64,000 nt of DNA from Chryseobacterium piperi (GCF_002285635.2 NZ_CP023049.2:3782001-3846000); one strand, 5' to 3'; shown: positions 17,544 to 25,857, numbered from the stretch's first letter. A program made the numbers and translations. Notes: a model not told the origin generated them from the sequence alone.

Positions 17544-18143
17544 TTACTTCTTTTTGTCGTTTTTTAGGCTTTTTTTTTCCTCCAGAAACTGAGTCACCAA
17601 TGATTTGGGCGAGGTATTATCTTCAGCATCATAAGGACTTTCTGCAAACTCATCTTTATGTTTTATGAGTAACCATGCATTATTCTCAGCATTTTTCATT
17701 TTTACTAAAGCAAATTCTCCTTTTAGTTTTTTACCATGCAAAATGAATTTTAATGAACCTGATTTCAGCTCTTTCAACAATTCCTTTTCATCAGAAAGTT
17801 TAGCATTTTCTTCCAATGGTTCATAAGTTCCGTTATCCCATACTTCTACCTGTCCAGCTCCGTAATTCCCTTCAGGGATATTTCCTTCAAAATCTTTATA
17901 ATCATAAGGGTGGTCTTCAACCATCATGGCGAGTCTTTTATCATGGGGATCCAGGGATGGACCTTTAGGAACTGCCCAGCTTTTTAAAACGCCATCCATT
18001 TCCAGACGAAAGTCATAGTGGAGACGAGAGGCAGCATGTCTTTGAATGACAAAGATAAGCTTGTCTTTACTTTTTTTTGCCTTGCCTTTAGGTTCGCTTG
18101 TTTCATTGAACTTGCGCTTTTCCTGATAATCTTTTAAAGCCAT
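17544..18143 (-). CDS. ligD: DNA ligase D, N-terminal 3'-phosphoesterase domain (ends at frame change)
   Basis: N-terminal module of LigD that trims 3' ends (3'-phosphatase and 3'-ribonuclease) before joining. The 199-residue frame shows the family motif: FVIQRHAASRLHYDFRLE (His and HYD), then LKSWAVPKGPSLDP, HPYDYKDFEGNIPEGNYGAG and WDNGTYEP. It ends in a lysine-rich tail right after a run of nine A; a one-base backward shift there leads into KPKKRQKEVIAPQKKFQN and on into the ligase frame. Its ATG overlaps the ku stop by 10 bases, so ku and ligD are one operon. As written it is a complete stand-alone domain or the 5' half of a frameshifted ligD. Confidence 0.88.
   Translation of the reverse strand: MALKDYQEKRKFNETSEPKGKAKKSKDKLIFVIQRHAASRLHYDFRLEMDGVLKSWAVPKGPSLDPHDKRLAMMVEDHPYDYKDFEGNIPEGNYGAGQVEVWDNGTYEPLEENAKLSDEKELLKELKSGSLKFILHGKKLKGEFALVKMKNAENNAWLLIKHKDEFAESPYDAEDNTSPKSLVTQFLEEKKSLKNDKKK
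17570..17578 (-). other. Nine-A run with -1 slippery heptamer joining the two ligD frames
   Basis: On the minus strand the frame reads GAG GAA AAA AAA AGC. A AAA AAA permits tandem -1 slippage, after which AAG CCT AAA continues in the ligase frame with no stop before its ATG. It may be real frameshifting, a phase-variable tract, an inactivating mutation or a homopolymer sequencing error. Confidence 0.7.
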
Positions 18144-18928
18144 TCCGATGCTGTTTTAGAGTTAGGTTTTTGTAGACTGGCTTTTAACTGAGCCATTAAA
18201 TCAATTACTTTACCTTCTTTTGCAGGTTCTGCTTTTTGTGCTTTTATATTTTTACCTTTTGCTTTTTGTTTGATGATTTTCATCAATGCTTCTGAGTAGG
18301 TGTCTTTATATACGCTAGGATCAAATGTTTCGGAGAGCTGTTGGATAAGGCTTTTGGCCATCTTTAATTCAGCGGGTTTAGGAGCTTTTTTGGCAGGAAT
18401 TTTCAGATCTTTATAATCTCTGATCTCCTGGTTAAAACGTAACCGGTTTAAAACGAGTATCTCATCATTATATGGGCGGATCATTCCGATAGCCTCACTT
18501 TCACGAAGAACAAAGGTTCCGATTCCAACCATTTTGGTTTCCTGTAAGGCTTTTATAAGTAATCTGTAGGCATTTTCTCCATTTTTCTGAGGTTCCAGAA
18601 AATAGGGAGTTTCAAAATACACGCTGTCTACTTCTGTTTCTTTTACGAAATGTTCAATGGAAAGTATTTTTGTTTTTTCAGGACTTGCCGCTTCATAATC
18701 CTTATCCTCAAGAACGATGTATTTATCTTCCATCAGATAGGCTTTCACAATGTTTTCCCATTTTACTTCCTTACCTGTTTTTTCGTTAACTCTTTTGAAT
18801 TTGATATTAGAAAAGTCAGATTTATCAAGCATGTCTAAATCTAATTTACTCGTTTCTGTTGCGGAATAAATCTTAACAGGAATATTCACTAATCCAAAAC
18901 CGATGGCCCCGTTCCATATTGCTTTCAT
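18134..18928 (-). CDS. ku: Ku protein of bacterial non-homologous end joining
   Basis: Homodimeric ring that binds DNA double-strand ends and recruits LigD. The start MKAIWNGAIGFGLVNIPVKIY is diagnostic of bacterial Ku; further Ku core marks are YFLEPQKNGENAYRLLIKAL and the Ku bridge/arm region near LRFNQEIRDYKDL. The 264-residue length is typical, and the lysine-rich C-terminus (QKAKGKNIKAQKAE) is the usual DNA-binding extension. Its stop overlaps the ligD start by 10 bases, which argues for coupled translation. Divergent from the Crp/Fnr gene; no clear -7 box was found for it. Confidence 0.95.
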   Translation of the reverse strand: MKAIWNGAIGFGLVNIPVKIYSATETSKLDLDMLDKSDFSNIKFKRVNEKTGKEVKWENIVKAYLMEDKYIVLEDKDYEAASPEKTKILSIEHFVKETEVDSVYFETPYFLEPQKNGENAYRLLIKALQETKMVGIGTFVLRESEAIGMIRPYNDEILVLNRLRFNQEIRDYKDLKIPAKKAPKPAELKMAKSLIQQLSETFDPSVYKDTYSEALMKIIKQKAKGKNIKAQKAEPAKEGKVIDLMAQLKASLQKPNSKTASEWL

Positions 18929-19003
18929 TGTCTTACGTTTTTAAAAATCAAGCAATTAATGTACCATCAAAGGATGTCAATCAGAGCGCTTCTGCTTTTA
19001 TTA

Positions 19004-19019
19004 CCAATTGGCAATTGTC
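19004..19019. promoter_or_regulatory. 16-bp operator-like element upstream of the Crp/Fnr gene
   Basis: CCAATTGGCAATTGTC holds two CAATTG units seven bases apart and matches 14 of 16 bases of 19647-19662. Its second CAATTG contains the -33 TTG of the crp promoter, a position suited to a regulator. Confidence 0.6.
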
Positions 19020-19044
19020 GATTTTAAGGATTTGCCTACCTTTA
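19015..19044 (+). promoter_or_regulatory. Promoter of the Crp/Fnr gene
   Basis: TTG (19015-19017), 19 bases, then TACCTTTA (19037-19044), one mismatch from TAnnTTTG. Transcription would begin near 19049, which rules out a start codon at 19008. Confidence 0.55.
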
Positions 19045-19064
19045 AAATTCCAATGGACGGAACT

Positions 19065-19634
19065 ATGAAAGAACTATTTGATTACATCAGGAAATTTGGA
19101 ATACTTAGTGAGGCTGAGGAAGCATTAATTGCTGATGGGGTTCAGGAAATGGTTATCGGAAAAGGAGAAATATTTGTAGAAGCGGGTAAGGTCAGTCAGA
19201 AAATTGCTTTTGTAAAACAAGGAGTATTCAGATCGTTGTATTATAATAAACAGGGTGATGATTTTACAAGATACTTTATTTATGAAGGCCGGTTCATTGG
19301 AGACTTTCATGGTTTTGCTGATCAGCTTCCTGCTCATGAGTATATTGAGGCTATTACAGATGCCGTTTTACTTGTGATTGATCTTGATCATTTTAAAATT
19401 CTTGAAAGAGAAATAGCTATATGGCCTGTGTTGTTTGCCAGAATCCATGGCTTTGTAGCTGAGAATAAACTTAAGGTAGCCAGTATCATGCTGAATCAGG
19501 ATGCAAAATCCCGCTACATTCATTTTTTAAATCATTATCCGGGATTAGCGAATAGGGTACCCCAATCCATGCTGGCTTCTTACCTTGGGATTACTCCTTC
19601 TTCATTCAGTCGCATCAGAAAAAATATATCTTAG
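19065..19634 (+). CDS. Crp/Fnr family transcriptional regulator
   Basis: Cytoplasmic regulator with an N-terminal cyclic-nucleotide-binding-like barrel and a short C-terminal helix-turn-helix. The start MKELFDYIRKFGILSEAEEAL is usual for the Bacteroidota Crp-like branch; the frame opens earlier at a TTG (19008) and an ATG (19053), but the promoter overlaps the TTG. Barrel marks are KGEIFVEAGKVSQKIAFVKQG and GRFIGDFHGF; the C-terminal HTH is RVPQSMLASYLGITPSSFSRI. No Fnr-type cysteine cluster is present at the N-terminus, so oxygen sensing by Fe-S is unlikely. The same 16-bp element lies over its own promoter and that of the following purA-like gene, suggesting autoregulation plus control of purA. 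Confidence 0.88.
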   Translation: MKELFDYIRKFGILSEAEEALIADGVQEMVIGKGEIFVEAGKVSQKIAFVKQGVFRSLYYNKQGDDFTRYFIYEGRFIGDFHGFADQLPAHEYIEAITDAVLLVIDLDHFKILEREIAIWPVLFARIHGFVAENKLKVASIMLNQDAKSRYIHFLNHYPGLANRVPQSMLASYLGITPSSFSRIRKNIS

Positions 19635-19646
19635 ATTTCTTTTTTG

Positions 19647-19662
19647 CCAAATGGCAATTGCC
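19647..19662. promoter_or_regulatory. 16-bp operator-like element upstream of the purA-like gene
   Basis: CCAAATGGCAATTGCC, with perfect inner palindrome GGCAATTGCC (19653-19662), 14/16 identical to 19004-19019 and placed identically relative to the -33 TTG. Confidence 0.6.
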
Positions 19663-19687
19663 CTGCTTTCGACATGTAATAGCTTTG
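19658..19687 (+). promoter_or_regulatory. Promoter of the purA-like gene
   Basis: TTG (19658-19660), 19 bases, TAGCTTTG (19680-19687), both exact, 26 bases before the ATG. The TTG is inside the operator-like palindrome. Confidence 0.7.
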
Positions 19688-19713
19688 CCATATAAAAAGA
19701 AAATTTTATACAT

Positions 19714-20985
19714 ATGGATATTGTACTAGGTTTACAGTGGGGTGATGAGGGAAAAGGAAAGTTTATTGACCTGATCAGTGAAAATTATGATATTACAGCC
19801 CGATTCAATGGTGGCTCAAATGCCGGACATAGTATTGAACGAAATGGGAAAAGAATTACCCTTAAAATGATTCCTTCAGGAATTTTTATGCAGGGAGTTC
19901 AGAATGTTATCGGAACAGGAACTGTTATTGATCCTGTAAGTTTTAAAAAAGAAATTCTGAACCTTCAGATTTTTGATAAAACTGTTCAGCCGGAAACCAA
20001 TATAATTATTTCTAAAAAAGCACATTTGGTAATGCCTACCCATAGGCTTCTGGATATTTTTATGGAAGAAAATCCGGATTATACTACGATTGGAACTACT
20101 AAAAATGGTATTGCTCAGGCATACTCAAATAAAATATTAAGACAAAATCTGAGAGTAGGGGATATGTTTTCTTCAGATTTTCAAAGCAGGGCACAGCATA
20201 TTTTGGAAAGAGATTACAGGATGCTGAAAGATGCCGGAATGATTGTTCTGCCTGCTTTAGAGGAAATCAGTAAAGAATTTTTTGAGGCAGTAGACTTCCT
20301 GAAAAAGTTCAATTGTACAGAAACTGAGATTTATCTTAATAAAGCCCTATCCGAAGGGAAAAGAATATTGGCAGAAGGTTCTCAGGCCGCAATGTTGGAT
20401 ATTGATCATGGTACCTATCCGTATGTAACATCTTCCTCAACAACGGCATCAGGTGCCAGCAGTGGTCTGGGCGTTTCACCGAAAAAGATCGGTGAAATTT
20501 ATGGAATTGCAAAAGCTTATTGCACCAGAGTTGGAAATGGAGCATTTCCAACAGAGCTTTTAGACGAATTTGGAGATGATCTCAGAATGAAGGGAAACGA
20601 ATTTGGTTCGAATACAGGTAGGCCAAGAAGGATCGGATGGCTGGATCTGCCTGCCTTAAGGTATGCGGTAATGATCAATGGTGTTACCCAATTGGTTTTC
20701 ACCAAAGCAGATGTATTAAGTGGTTTGAAGTCTATAGCTGTCTGTACCCATTACGAATTAGAAGATGAAGCTATTGAAACAACTGCATCAACACTTCCTG
20801 AAAATGCTAAACCTGTATTGAAATGGGTAGAAGGCTGGAATGCTGATTTTTTGAAAATAAAAAATGTCTCAGAATTACCAAAAGAATTAATGGACTTTCT
20901 GGTCTTTCTGGAAACAGAATTAGGAATTCCTGTGGGGTATCTTTCGATAGGGCCAGGAAGAGAACAGATTATAAAAATGAATTAG
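19714..20985 (+). CDS. purA: Adenylosuccinate synthetase, divergent member
   Basis: PurA joins IMP and aspartate with GTP to make adenylosuccinate, the first step to AMP. The 423-residue length and N-terminal P-loop-like GLQWGDEGKGK with the catalytic Asp are canonical, as are EGSQAAMLDIDHGTYPYVTSSS, TRVGNGAFPTEL, GRPRRIGWLD and the guanine-binding TKADVL. Two motifs deviate: NAGHS replaces NAGHT, and GIAQAYSNKILR stands where GIGPAYxxKxxR is nearly invariant. It may be a second, specialised paralogue, or a lineage variant of the housekeeping enzyme. It has its own promoter with an operator shared with the preceding regulator gene, and ends at a terminator it shares with aspS. Confidence 0.85.
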   Translation: MDIVLGLQWGDEGKGKFIDLISENYDITARFNGGSNAGHSIERNGKRITLKMIPSGIFMQGVQNVIGTGTVIDPVSFKKEILNLQIFDKTVQPETNIIISKKAHLVMPTHRLLDIFMEENPDYTTIGTTKNGIAQAYSNKILRQNLRVGDMFSSDFQSRAQHILERDYRMLKDAGMIVLPALEEISKEFFEAVDFLKKFNCTETEIYLNKALSEGKRILAEGSQAAMLDIDHGTYPYVTSSSTTASGASSGLGVSPKKIGEIYGIAKAYCTRVGNGAFPTELLDEFGDDLRMKGNEFGSNTGRPRRIGWLDLPALRYAVMINGVTQLVFTKADVLSGLKSIAVCTHYELEDEAIETTASTLPENAKPVLKWVEGWNADFLKIKNVSELPKELMDFLVFLETELGIPVGYLSIGPGREQIIKMN

Positions 20986-21010
20986 AGTATACTTATTTTC
21001 ATAGAAATAA

Positions 21011-21041
21011 AAAAGCGGAGAAATTATTCTCCGCTTTTAAT
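21011..21041. terminator. Bidirectional terminator between purA-like gene and aspS
   Basis: AAAAGCGGAGAA (21011-21022), loop ATTA, TTCTCCGCTTTT (21027-21038): perfect 12-bp stem serving both converging genes. Confidence 0.9.
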
Positions 21042-21042
21042 T

Positions 21043-22797
21043 TTATGCTTTTAAATTCAATTTTAATTCTAACTCATCCAGCTGTGCATCAGCAATAGAT
21101 GCTGGAGCATCAATCATGACGTCACGCCCTGAATTGTTTTTAGGGAATGCAATATAATCCCTGATTACTTCATTGCCATCCAGGATTGCGACCAAACGGT
21201 CAAACCCGAAAGCTAAACCACCATGTGGAGGTGCTCCATATTTGAAAGCGTTCATTAAGAACCCAAATTGAGCTTCAGCTTCTTCTTTGCTGAATCCAAG
21301 AAGGTCAAACATTTTGGACTGAAGATCTCTGTCAAAAATCCTGATAGATCCACCACCGATCTCGTTTCCGTTTAAAACCATGTCATAAGCGTTGGCTCTA
21401 GCCTTACCAGGATCTGTTTCCAATAAATGAATGTCTTCAGGTTTTGGAGATGTGAAAGGATGGTGCATCGCATGGTATCTCTGCGTTTCTTCATCAAATT
21501 CCAATAATGGGAAGTCAACAACCCAAAGTGGTGCAAATACGTTTCCGTTTCTCAATCCAAGACGATTTCCAAGCTCCATTCTCAATGCGGAAAGTTGTGC
21601 TCTTACTTTATTTTCATTTCCGGAAAGAATCAGCATCAAATCTCCTTCTTTAGCTCCGAACTTCTCTATAATCTTAGCAAGGTCTTCTTCATTATAGAAT
21701 TTATTGACAGATGATGTTTTTACGCCATCGTTTTGGAATTTAACCCAAACCATTCCTGAAGCGCCAATTTGTGGACGCTTTACCCAATCTACCAATTCAT
21801 CGATTTGCTTTCTCGTGTAATCTGCACATCCTTCGACATTGATCCCAACTACCAGCTCAGCATCATCAAATATTTTGAAATCTTTTCCTTTTACCAATTC
21901 GTTGAGTTCTACGAACTCCATTCCGAAACGGATATCCGGTTTGTCATTTCCATATTTTCTCATGGCATCCGCGAATGTCATTCTTGGGAAATTTCCAAAC
22001 TCCTGTCCTGTAATGTCTTTTAAAAGGGTTTTGGTCATTCCTTCAAAAACATTCATAACATCTTCCTGCTCTACAAAAGCCATCTCGCAGTCGATCTGAG
22101 TAAATTCAGGCTGTCTGTCAGCTCTAAGATCTTCATCACGGAAACACTTTACAATCTGGAAATATTTATCCATTCCACCCACCATCAAAAGCTGTTTGAA
22201 AGTTTGTGGTGATTGTGGTAATGCATAAAATTGTCCGGGATTCATTCTGCTCGGTACCACAAAGTCTCTGGCTCCTTCAGGAGTAGATTTGATAAGTACC
22301 GGAGTTTCTACTTCGATGAACCCTTCTTCTGAAAGGTAATTTCTTACTTTCTGGGCCATCTTATGGCGGAAGATTAATTTATCTTTTACCGGATTTCTTC
22401 TAATATCCAGGTAACGGTATTTCATTCTTAATTCTTCACCTCCGTCAGTTTCATCTTCAATAGTGAAGGGAGGAAGCTGTGAGTCGTTAAGAACAGTTAG
22501 CTTTTCAACTAAAATCTCAATTTCTCCGGTTGGGATATTTGGATTTTTGCTTACTCTCTCAATTACTTTTCCGGTAACCTGAATTACAAATTCACGACCT
22601 AATTTTTTAGCTTCTTCCATCAATTGAGCAGAAGAACGATCCTGATCGAATACCAACTGAGTAATCCCATAACGATCTCGTAAATCTATCCAAATCATAA
22701 ATCCTTTATCACGGATAGTTTGTACCCATCCTGAAAGTGTAACTTCTTCGTTAAGATTTTTTAGAGATAATTCTCCGTTGGTGTGTGTTCTGAACAT
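21043..22797 (-). CDS. aspS: Aspartyl-tRNA synthetase
   Basis: Charges tRNA-Asp. N-terminal OB-fold anticodon domain ([23 protein letters not shown]), class II catalytic core with motif 2 [20 protein letters not shown], a GAD insert typical of the bacterial type (about residues 290-410) and motif 3 [13 protein letters not shown]. At 584 residues it is a normal bacterial AspRS. I place the start at the ATG at 22797, because the in-frame TTG at 22815 lies inside the probable -7 box; [10 protein letters not shown] is the usual start in this family. Monocistronic and divergent from the MATE gene. The PQSPQ flipping-loop region is also present. Confidence 0.96.
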   Translation of the reverse strand: MFRTHTNGELSLKNLNEEVTLSGWVQTIRDKGFMIWIDLRDRYGITQLVFDQDRSSAQLMEEAKKLGREFVIQVTGKVIERVSKNPNIPTGEIEILVEKLTVLNDSQLPPFTIEDETDGGEELRMKYRYLDIRRNPVKDKLIFRHKMAQKVRNYLSEEGFIEVETPVLIKSTPEGARDFVVPSRMNPGQFYALPQSPQTFKQLLMVGGMDKYFQIVKCFRDEDLRADRQPEFTQIDCEMAFVEQEDVMNVFEGMTKTLLKDITGQEFGNFPRMTFADAMRKYGNDKPDIRFGMEFVELNELVKGKDFKIFDDAELVVGINVEGCADYTRKQIDELVDWVKRPQIGASGMVWVKFQNDGVKTSSVNKFYNEEDLAKIIEKFGAKEGDLMLILSGNENKVRAQLSALRMELGNRLGLRNGNVFAPLWVVDFPLLEFDEETQRYHAMHHPFTSPKPEDIHLLETDPGKARANAYDMVLNGNEIGGGSIRIFDRDLQSKMFDLLGFSKEEAEAQFGFLMNAFKYGAPPHGGLAFGFDRLVAILDGNEVIRDYIAFPKNNSGRDVMIDAPASIADAQLDELELKLNLKA

Positions 22798-22812
22798 TGA
22801 TAAAATTTTTTG

Positions 22813-22820
22813 CAAAGATA
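22813..22820 (-). promoter_or_regulatory. Candidate -7 box of aspS
   Basis: Minus-strand TATCTTTG (plus strand CAAAGATA), 15 bases before the ATG; supports the start at 22797. Confidence 0.55.
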
Positions 22821-22876
22821 ATATTATTTTTTGCTAAAACTTTCCATATGCTAAGTCTTAATCATTTTCAAATTGA

Positions 22877-22884
22877 TATTTTTG
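22877..22884 (+). promoter_or_regulatory. Candidate -7 box of the MATE gene
   Basis: TATTTTTG fits TAnnTTTG, 26 bases before the ATG. No -33 TTG at usual spacing. Confidence 0.45.
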
Positions 22885-22910
22885 GCACATATTAAATATG
22901 AATAAAACTC

Positions 22911-24305
22911 ATGACAAAATATATAGACTTTTTTAAGAGGGCATTTAGTGGTGAAGAAGTAGACTATACTAAGATCACTATCAGAAGCGCTGTGCTTCTT
23001 TTAGCCATTCCGATGATGCTGGAAATGGCGATGGAATCTGTATTTGCATTGGTAGACCTGTACTTTGTTGGACATCTGAAAGAAAGCGGTTATGCAATAC
23101 AAAGTGTGGGGCTTACAGAATCTGTTCTCTCTGTAATGTATTCAATTGCAGTCGGGATGAGTATGGCAGCCACAGCTTTGGTGGCAAGAAGAATTGGTGA
23201 AAAAAATCCTGAGCAGGCCTCCAGAAGTGCCGCGCAGGTTTTACTGGTTTCTATTGCTATTACTTTTATTCTGAGTTTATTTGGAGCGATATATGCTGAA
23301 GAAATTTTAATTCTGATGGGTTCTAAACCCGAAGCAGCAGCTTATGGTAAGGATTTCACAAGGATTATGATGGGCAGCAGCGTTATTATAATGCTTTTGT
23401 TTTTGATTAACGGGATTTTCAGAGGAGCGGGAAATGCTGCTATTGCTATGAAAAGTTTATGGATTGCCAACATCGCTAATATTATCCTTTGTCCCATATT
23501 GATTAGAGGTCTTGGCCCTATTCCGGCTATGGGATTGACTGGAGCAGCTCTTGCTACAACGATAGGAAGAAGTATTGGGGTTATGTATCAATTGTATCAT
23601 CTTTTAGTTGCAGATACACAGATTCGTATAAAATTAAATTACTTTAAACCTGATTTCGGATTAATAAGATCCGTCGTGAAAATAGCAACTCCTGGAATCT
23701 TCCAGTTTGTTATTGCGTCATGCAGCTGGATCTTTCTGGCTCAGCTTGTAGCAACTTCAGGTGGAGAGGATGCTTCTGCCGGTTACCAGACTGCTCTTAG
23801 ACTGATGATGTTTTTTATGCTTCCGGCTTGGGGATTAAGCAATGCTGCCTCTACCCTGGTGGGGCAAAATATGGGGGCGAATGAAATGCTGAGAGCAGAA
23901 CAATCCGTGATGAAGACTGTAAAGTATAATGTTATTTTTATGCTGATTGTCAGTTTAATATTCTTTATTTTAGGAGATGTATTAGTCGGCTTTTTTACTC
24001 AGGAAAACGAAATCAAAAGTTTTGCTAAAAATGCGCTACACATTATGAGTGTAGGATTTATTTTCTATGGAATAGGGATGGTTATGATCAATGCCTTTAA
24101 CGGAGCAGGAGATACATGGACTCCGACCTGGGTGAACTTTTTCGGATTCTGGATGTTTCAGATTCCATTAGCTTATTTTCTTTCCAAGCATCTGGGAATG
24201 GGGCCAAAAGGTGTTTTTATTTCGATTCCCGCTGCAGAAACGCTGATTACTATAGTTGCATTTATTTTGTTTAAGAAAGGAAAATGGAAAACCATTAAGG
24301 TTTAG
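22911..24305 (+). CDS. MATE family efflux transporter
   Basis: Inner-membrane multidrug/toxin exporter driven by a sodium or proton gradient. The 464-residue protein has about twelve hydrophobic segments in two homologous halves. The first helix motif IPMMLEMAMESVFALVDLYFVGHL is characteristic of the DinF/NorM-type superfamily, and the second half repeats it (GIFQFVIASCSWIFLAQLVATSGG). LVARRIGEKNPEQASRSAAQ and TLVGQNMGANEMLRAEQSV are the paired loop motifs (xxxGxxxGxxxxxxA). Substrate unknown. It stands alone between aspS (divergent) and the THX gene. Confidence 0.92.
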   Translation: MTKYIDFFKRAFSGEEVDYTKITIRSAVLLLAIPMMLEMAMESVFALVDLYFVGHLKESGYAIQSVGLTESVLSVMYSIAVGMSMAATALVARRIGEKNPEQASRSAAQVLLVSIAITFILSLFGAIYAEEILILMGSKPEAAAYGKDFTRIMMGSSVIIMLLFLINGIFRGAGNAAIAMKSLWIANIANIILCPILIRGLGPIPAMGLTGAALATTIGRSIGVMYQLYHLLVADTQIRIKLNYFKPDFGLIRSVVKIATPGIFQFVIASCSWIFLAQLVATSGGEDASAGYQTALRLMMFFMLPAWGLSNAASTLVGQNMGANEMLRAEQSVMKTVKYNVIFMLIVSLIFFILGDVLVGFFTQENEIKSFAKNALHIMSVGFIFYGIGMVMINAFNGAGDTWTPTWVNFFGFWMFQIPLAYFLSKHLGMGPKGVFISIPAAETLITIVAFILFKKGKWKTIKV

Positions 24306-24389
24306 ATTTATAAAAACTTTAACAGCGTGAGTGCTTCAGTTTTTGTTTAGATTTCTTAAATTCGTAGATATCAACCAATAATAATTACT

Positions 24390-24509
24390 ATGGGAAAAGG
24401 AGACAAAAAATCAAGAAGAGGTAAAATTAATAACGGAAGCTACGGAAAAAGAAGACCTAGAAAAGCCTCTAAATCATCTGTAACTTCAGAAGAACAAACC
24501 AAGAAGTAA
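24390..24509 (+). CDS. 30S ribosomal protein THX
   Basis: A 39-residue, strongly basic protein beginning MGKGDKKSRRGKINNGSYG and continuing with KRRPRKASK; this is the bTHX family, a small peptide that sits in the head of the 30S subunit in Thermus and is widespread in Bacteroidota. Length, start and the conserved GKGDKK(S/T)RRGKI segment all fit. It is too short for ordinary gene finders. It follows the MATE gene by 84 bases and ends next to a strong terminator shared with the convergent DUF937 gene. Confidence 0.92.
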   Translation: MGKGDKKSRRGKINNGSYGKRRPRKASKSSVTSEEQTKK

Positions 24510-24515
24510 CATCAT

Positions 24516-24556
24516 AAAAAAAGACCAAAGAATAAATCTCTGGTCTTTTTTTATAT
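24516..24556. terminator. Bidirectional terminator between THX and DUF937 genes
   Basis: AAAAAAAGACCA and TGGTCTTTTTTT pair over 12 bp, with an inner AGA/TCT extension, and A/T runs on both sides. Confidence 0.85.
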
Positions 24557-24566
24557 TTAAATTAAA

Positions 24567-25217
24567 TTATTTTCCAAAAATACTACCCAGGATACCCCCT
24601 AGTCCGCCTTGTTGTTTTTGTTGTCCACCTCCAAGAACATTTCCTAAAATATCGTTTAAAGGATTTCCTGAAGATTGAGACTGCCCACCGCCACCAAGGA
24701 CACTTCCAAGAATGTCGTTCAGTGGATTAGACTGCTGTGACTGAGCTTGGTTAGAAGCACTTCCAAGGATTCCTCCTAATAAATCTCCTAATCCTCCAGC
24801 TCCAACATTGTTCTGTTGTTTTTCTTTACCGATATATCCCATAATAACAGGAGCAAGCATAGCTAGAACGGGTCCGATTTTATCTATTGAGATTCCTGTA
24901 TTCTGTGATAACTGGTTTTCAACATTTTGTTTATCGCTACCGAAAATATTATTAAGGATTGATCCTCCTTCTGCTTGTCTGGTCTCTACTTGAGAAGCAT
25001 CATCTAAAATACTTCCATCGTGATCTTTTTCCAAAGCTTTATTCAGAGCCTCAGCTTCTTTTGAATCTTTAGATTTATTTCTTAAGTATGAAATAATTAA
25101 TGGGGCTGCTACAGCCAGCAAAGCAATAATCTGGTTTTTACTGATTCCAAATTTATTTTCTGCTTGTTGTGCTACTTGGTTGCTTGTGCTTCCTGTAAGC
25201 AAATCGATTAAATTCAT
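24567..25217 (-). CDS. DUF937 domain protein (YidB-like)
   Basis: Protein of 216 residues with two DUF937-type repeats: an N-terminal half with QVAQQAENKFGISKNQIIALLAVAAPLIISYL and a second with NQLSQNTGISIDKIGPVLAMLAPVIMGYIG. The C-terminal third is low-complexity and glycine/glutamine-rich, with repeated NPLNDILGSVLGGG units. No signal peptide is obvious. Function of the family is unknown. It has its own -7 box and shares a terminator with the THX gene. Confidence 0.85.
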   Translation of the reverse strand: MNLIDLLTGSTSNQVAQQAENKFGISKNQIIALLAVAAPLIISYLRNKSKDSKEAEALNKALEKDHDGSILDDASQVETRQAEGGSILNNIFGSDKQNVENQLSQNTGISIDKIGPVLAMLAPVIMGYIGKEKQQNNVGAGGLGDLLGGILGSASNQAQSQQSNPLNDILGSVLGGGGQSQSSGNPLNDILGNVLGGGQQKQQGGLGGILGSIFGK

Positions 25218-25248
25218 AGTTTGTGCTTATTTAAATTATTAAGTAAAC

Positions 25249-25256
25249 CAAAGTTA
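25249..25256 (-). promoter_or_regulatory. Candidate -7 box of the DUF937 gene
   Basis: Minus-strand TAACTTTG (plus strand CAAAGTTA), 31 bases before the ATG. Confidence 0.45.
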
Positions 25257-25338
25257 TCAAAAAATATTCCCTAATAATTTTTTTACCCTTAAATAACTGT
25301 TAAAGTTTGTTATTTTATATAAGGTATTGATTTTCAGT

Positions 25339-25848
25339 TTAATTTTTTAAAATCGGAACATTAGAACATGCCTCCCCAAACATTAATGATTTTACAATCG
25401 GTTGCAATTGTTCTACCAACTCAACGTAAGCATTTTCAGGGATCTCTTTATCTGAACACCCTTTTACTAGAACCCTTTTTCCAATCAGATCATCAAAATC
25501 ATAGGTTTGTATGGCGTTGTGCATAAGGATTACTTCTAAATCCTCACGATTACCAAAAACTATTTTTTTAGCTACCCCCGTTAGTTTAGCAGTTAATACA
25601 AAATATGCCCATAACGGAACGATCGCATCGGCCGAGTTATAAATATGAATATAAGTATCGGTGTAATCTTCAGTATTAATGGCTGCTACTTTTTCACGGA
25701 AATCTTTTTCCTTAAGAATCATTTCCTGAAATAGAAAATCCTTGAGATCAATACCTTTTCGCGCTCCTTTCGGAACGAGCTGGGCAAGATCAAAATTAAC
25801 TAAGCCGCTTTCATTTACTTTATTTCTGATTTCAAATTCTTCTGACAT
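25339..25848 (-). CDS. DUF2480 family protein
   Basis: Cytoplasmic protein of 169 residues from a Bacteroidota-specific family of unknown function. Recognisable parts are NKVNESGLVNFDLAQLVPKG at the N-terminus, IHIYNSADAIVPLWAYFVLT in the middle and VLVKGCSDKEIPENAYVELV, then LMFGEACSNVPI at the C-terminus; the last segment has the conserved GEACS. The ATG at 25848 (MSEEFEIRNKV) is preferred over one three codons upstream because the spacing to the -7 box is better and the family starts there. Divergent from lpxB. Confidence 0.88.
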   Translation of the reverse strand: MSEEFEIRNKVNESGLVNFDLAQLVPKGARKGIDLKDFLFQEMILKEKDFREKVAAINTEDYTDTYIHIYNSADAIVPLWAYFVLTAKLTGVAKKIVFGNREDLEVILMHNAIQTYDFDDLIGKRVLVKGCSDKEIPENAYVELVEQLQPIVKSLMFGEACSNVPILKN

Positions 25849-25857
25849 TTTTATCAT

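Noticed and set aside
19008..19064. Extending the Crp/Fnr gene to the TTG at 19008
   Set aside because: The segment contains the promoter -33/-7 boxes and the operator-like repeat; family members start near MKELF.
22798..22815. Extending aspS to the TTG at 22815
   Set aside because: That codon overlaps the TATCTTTG -7 box on the minus strand and AspRS proteins start MFRTH-like.
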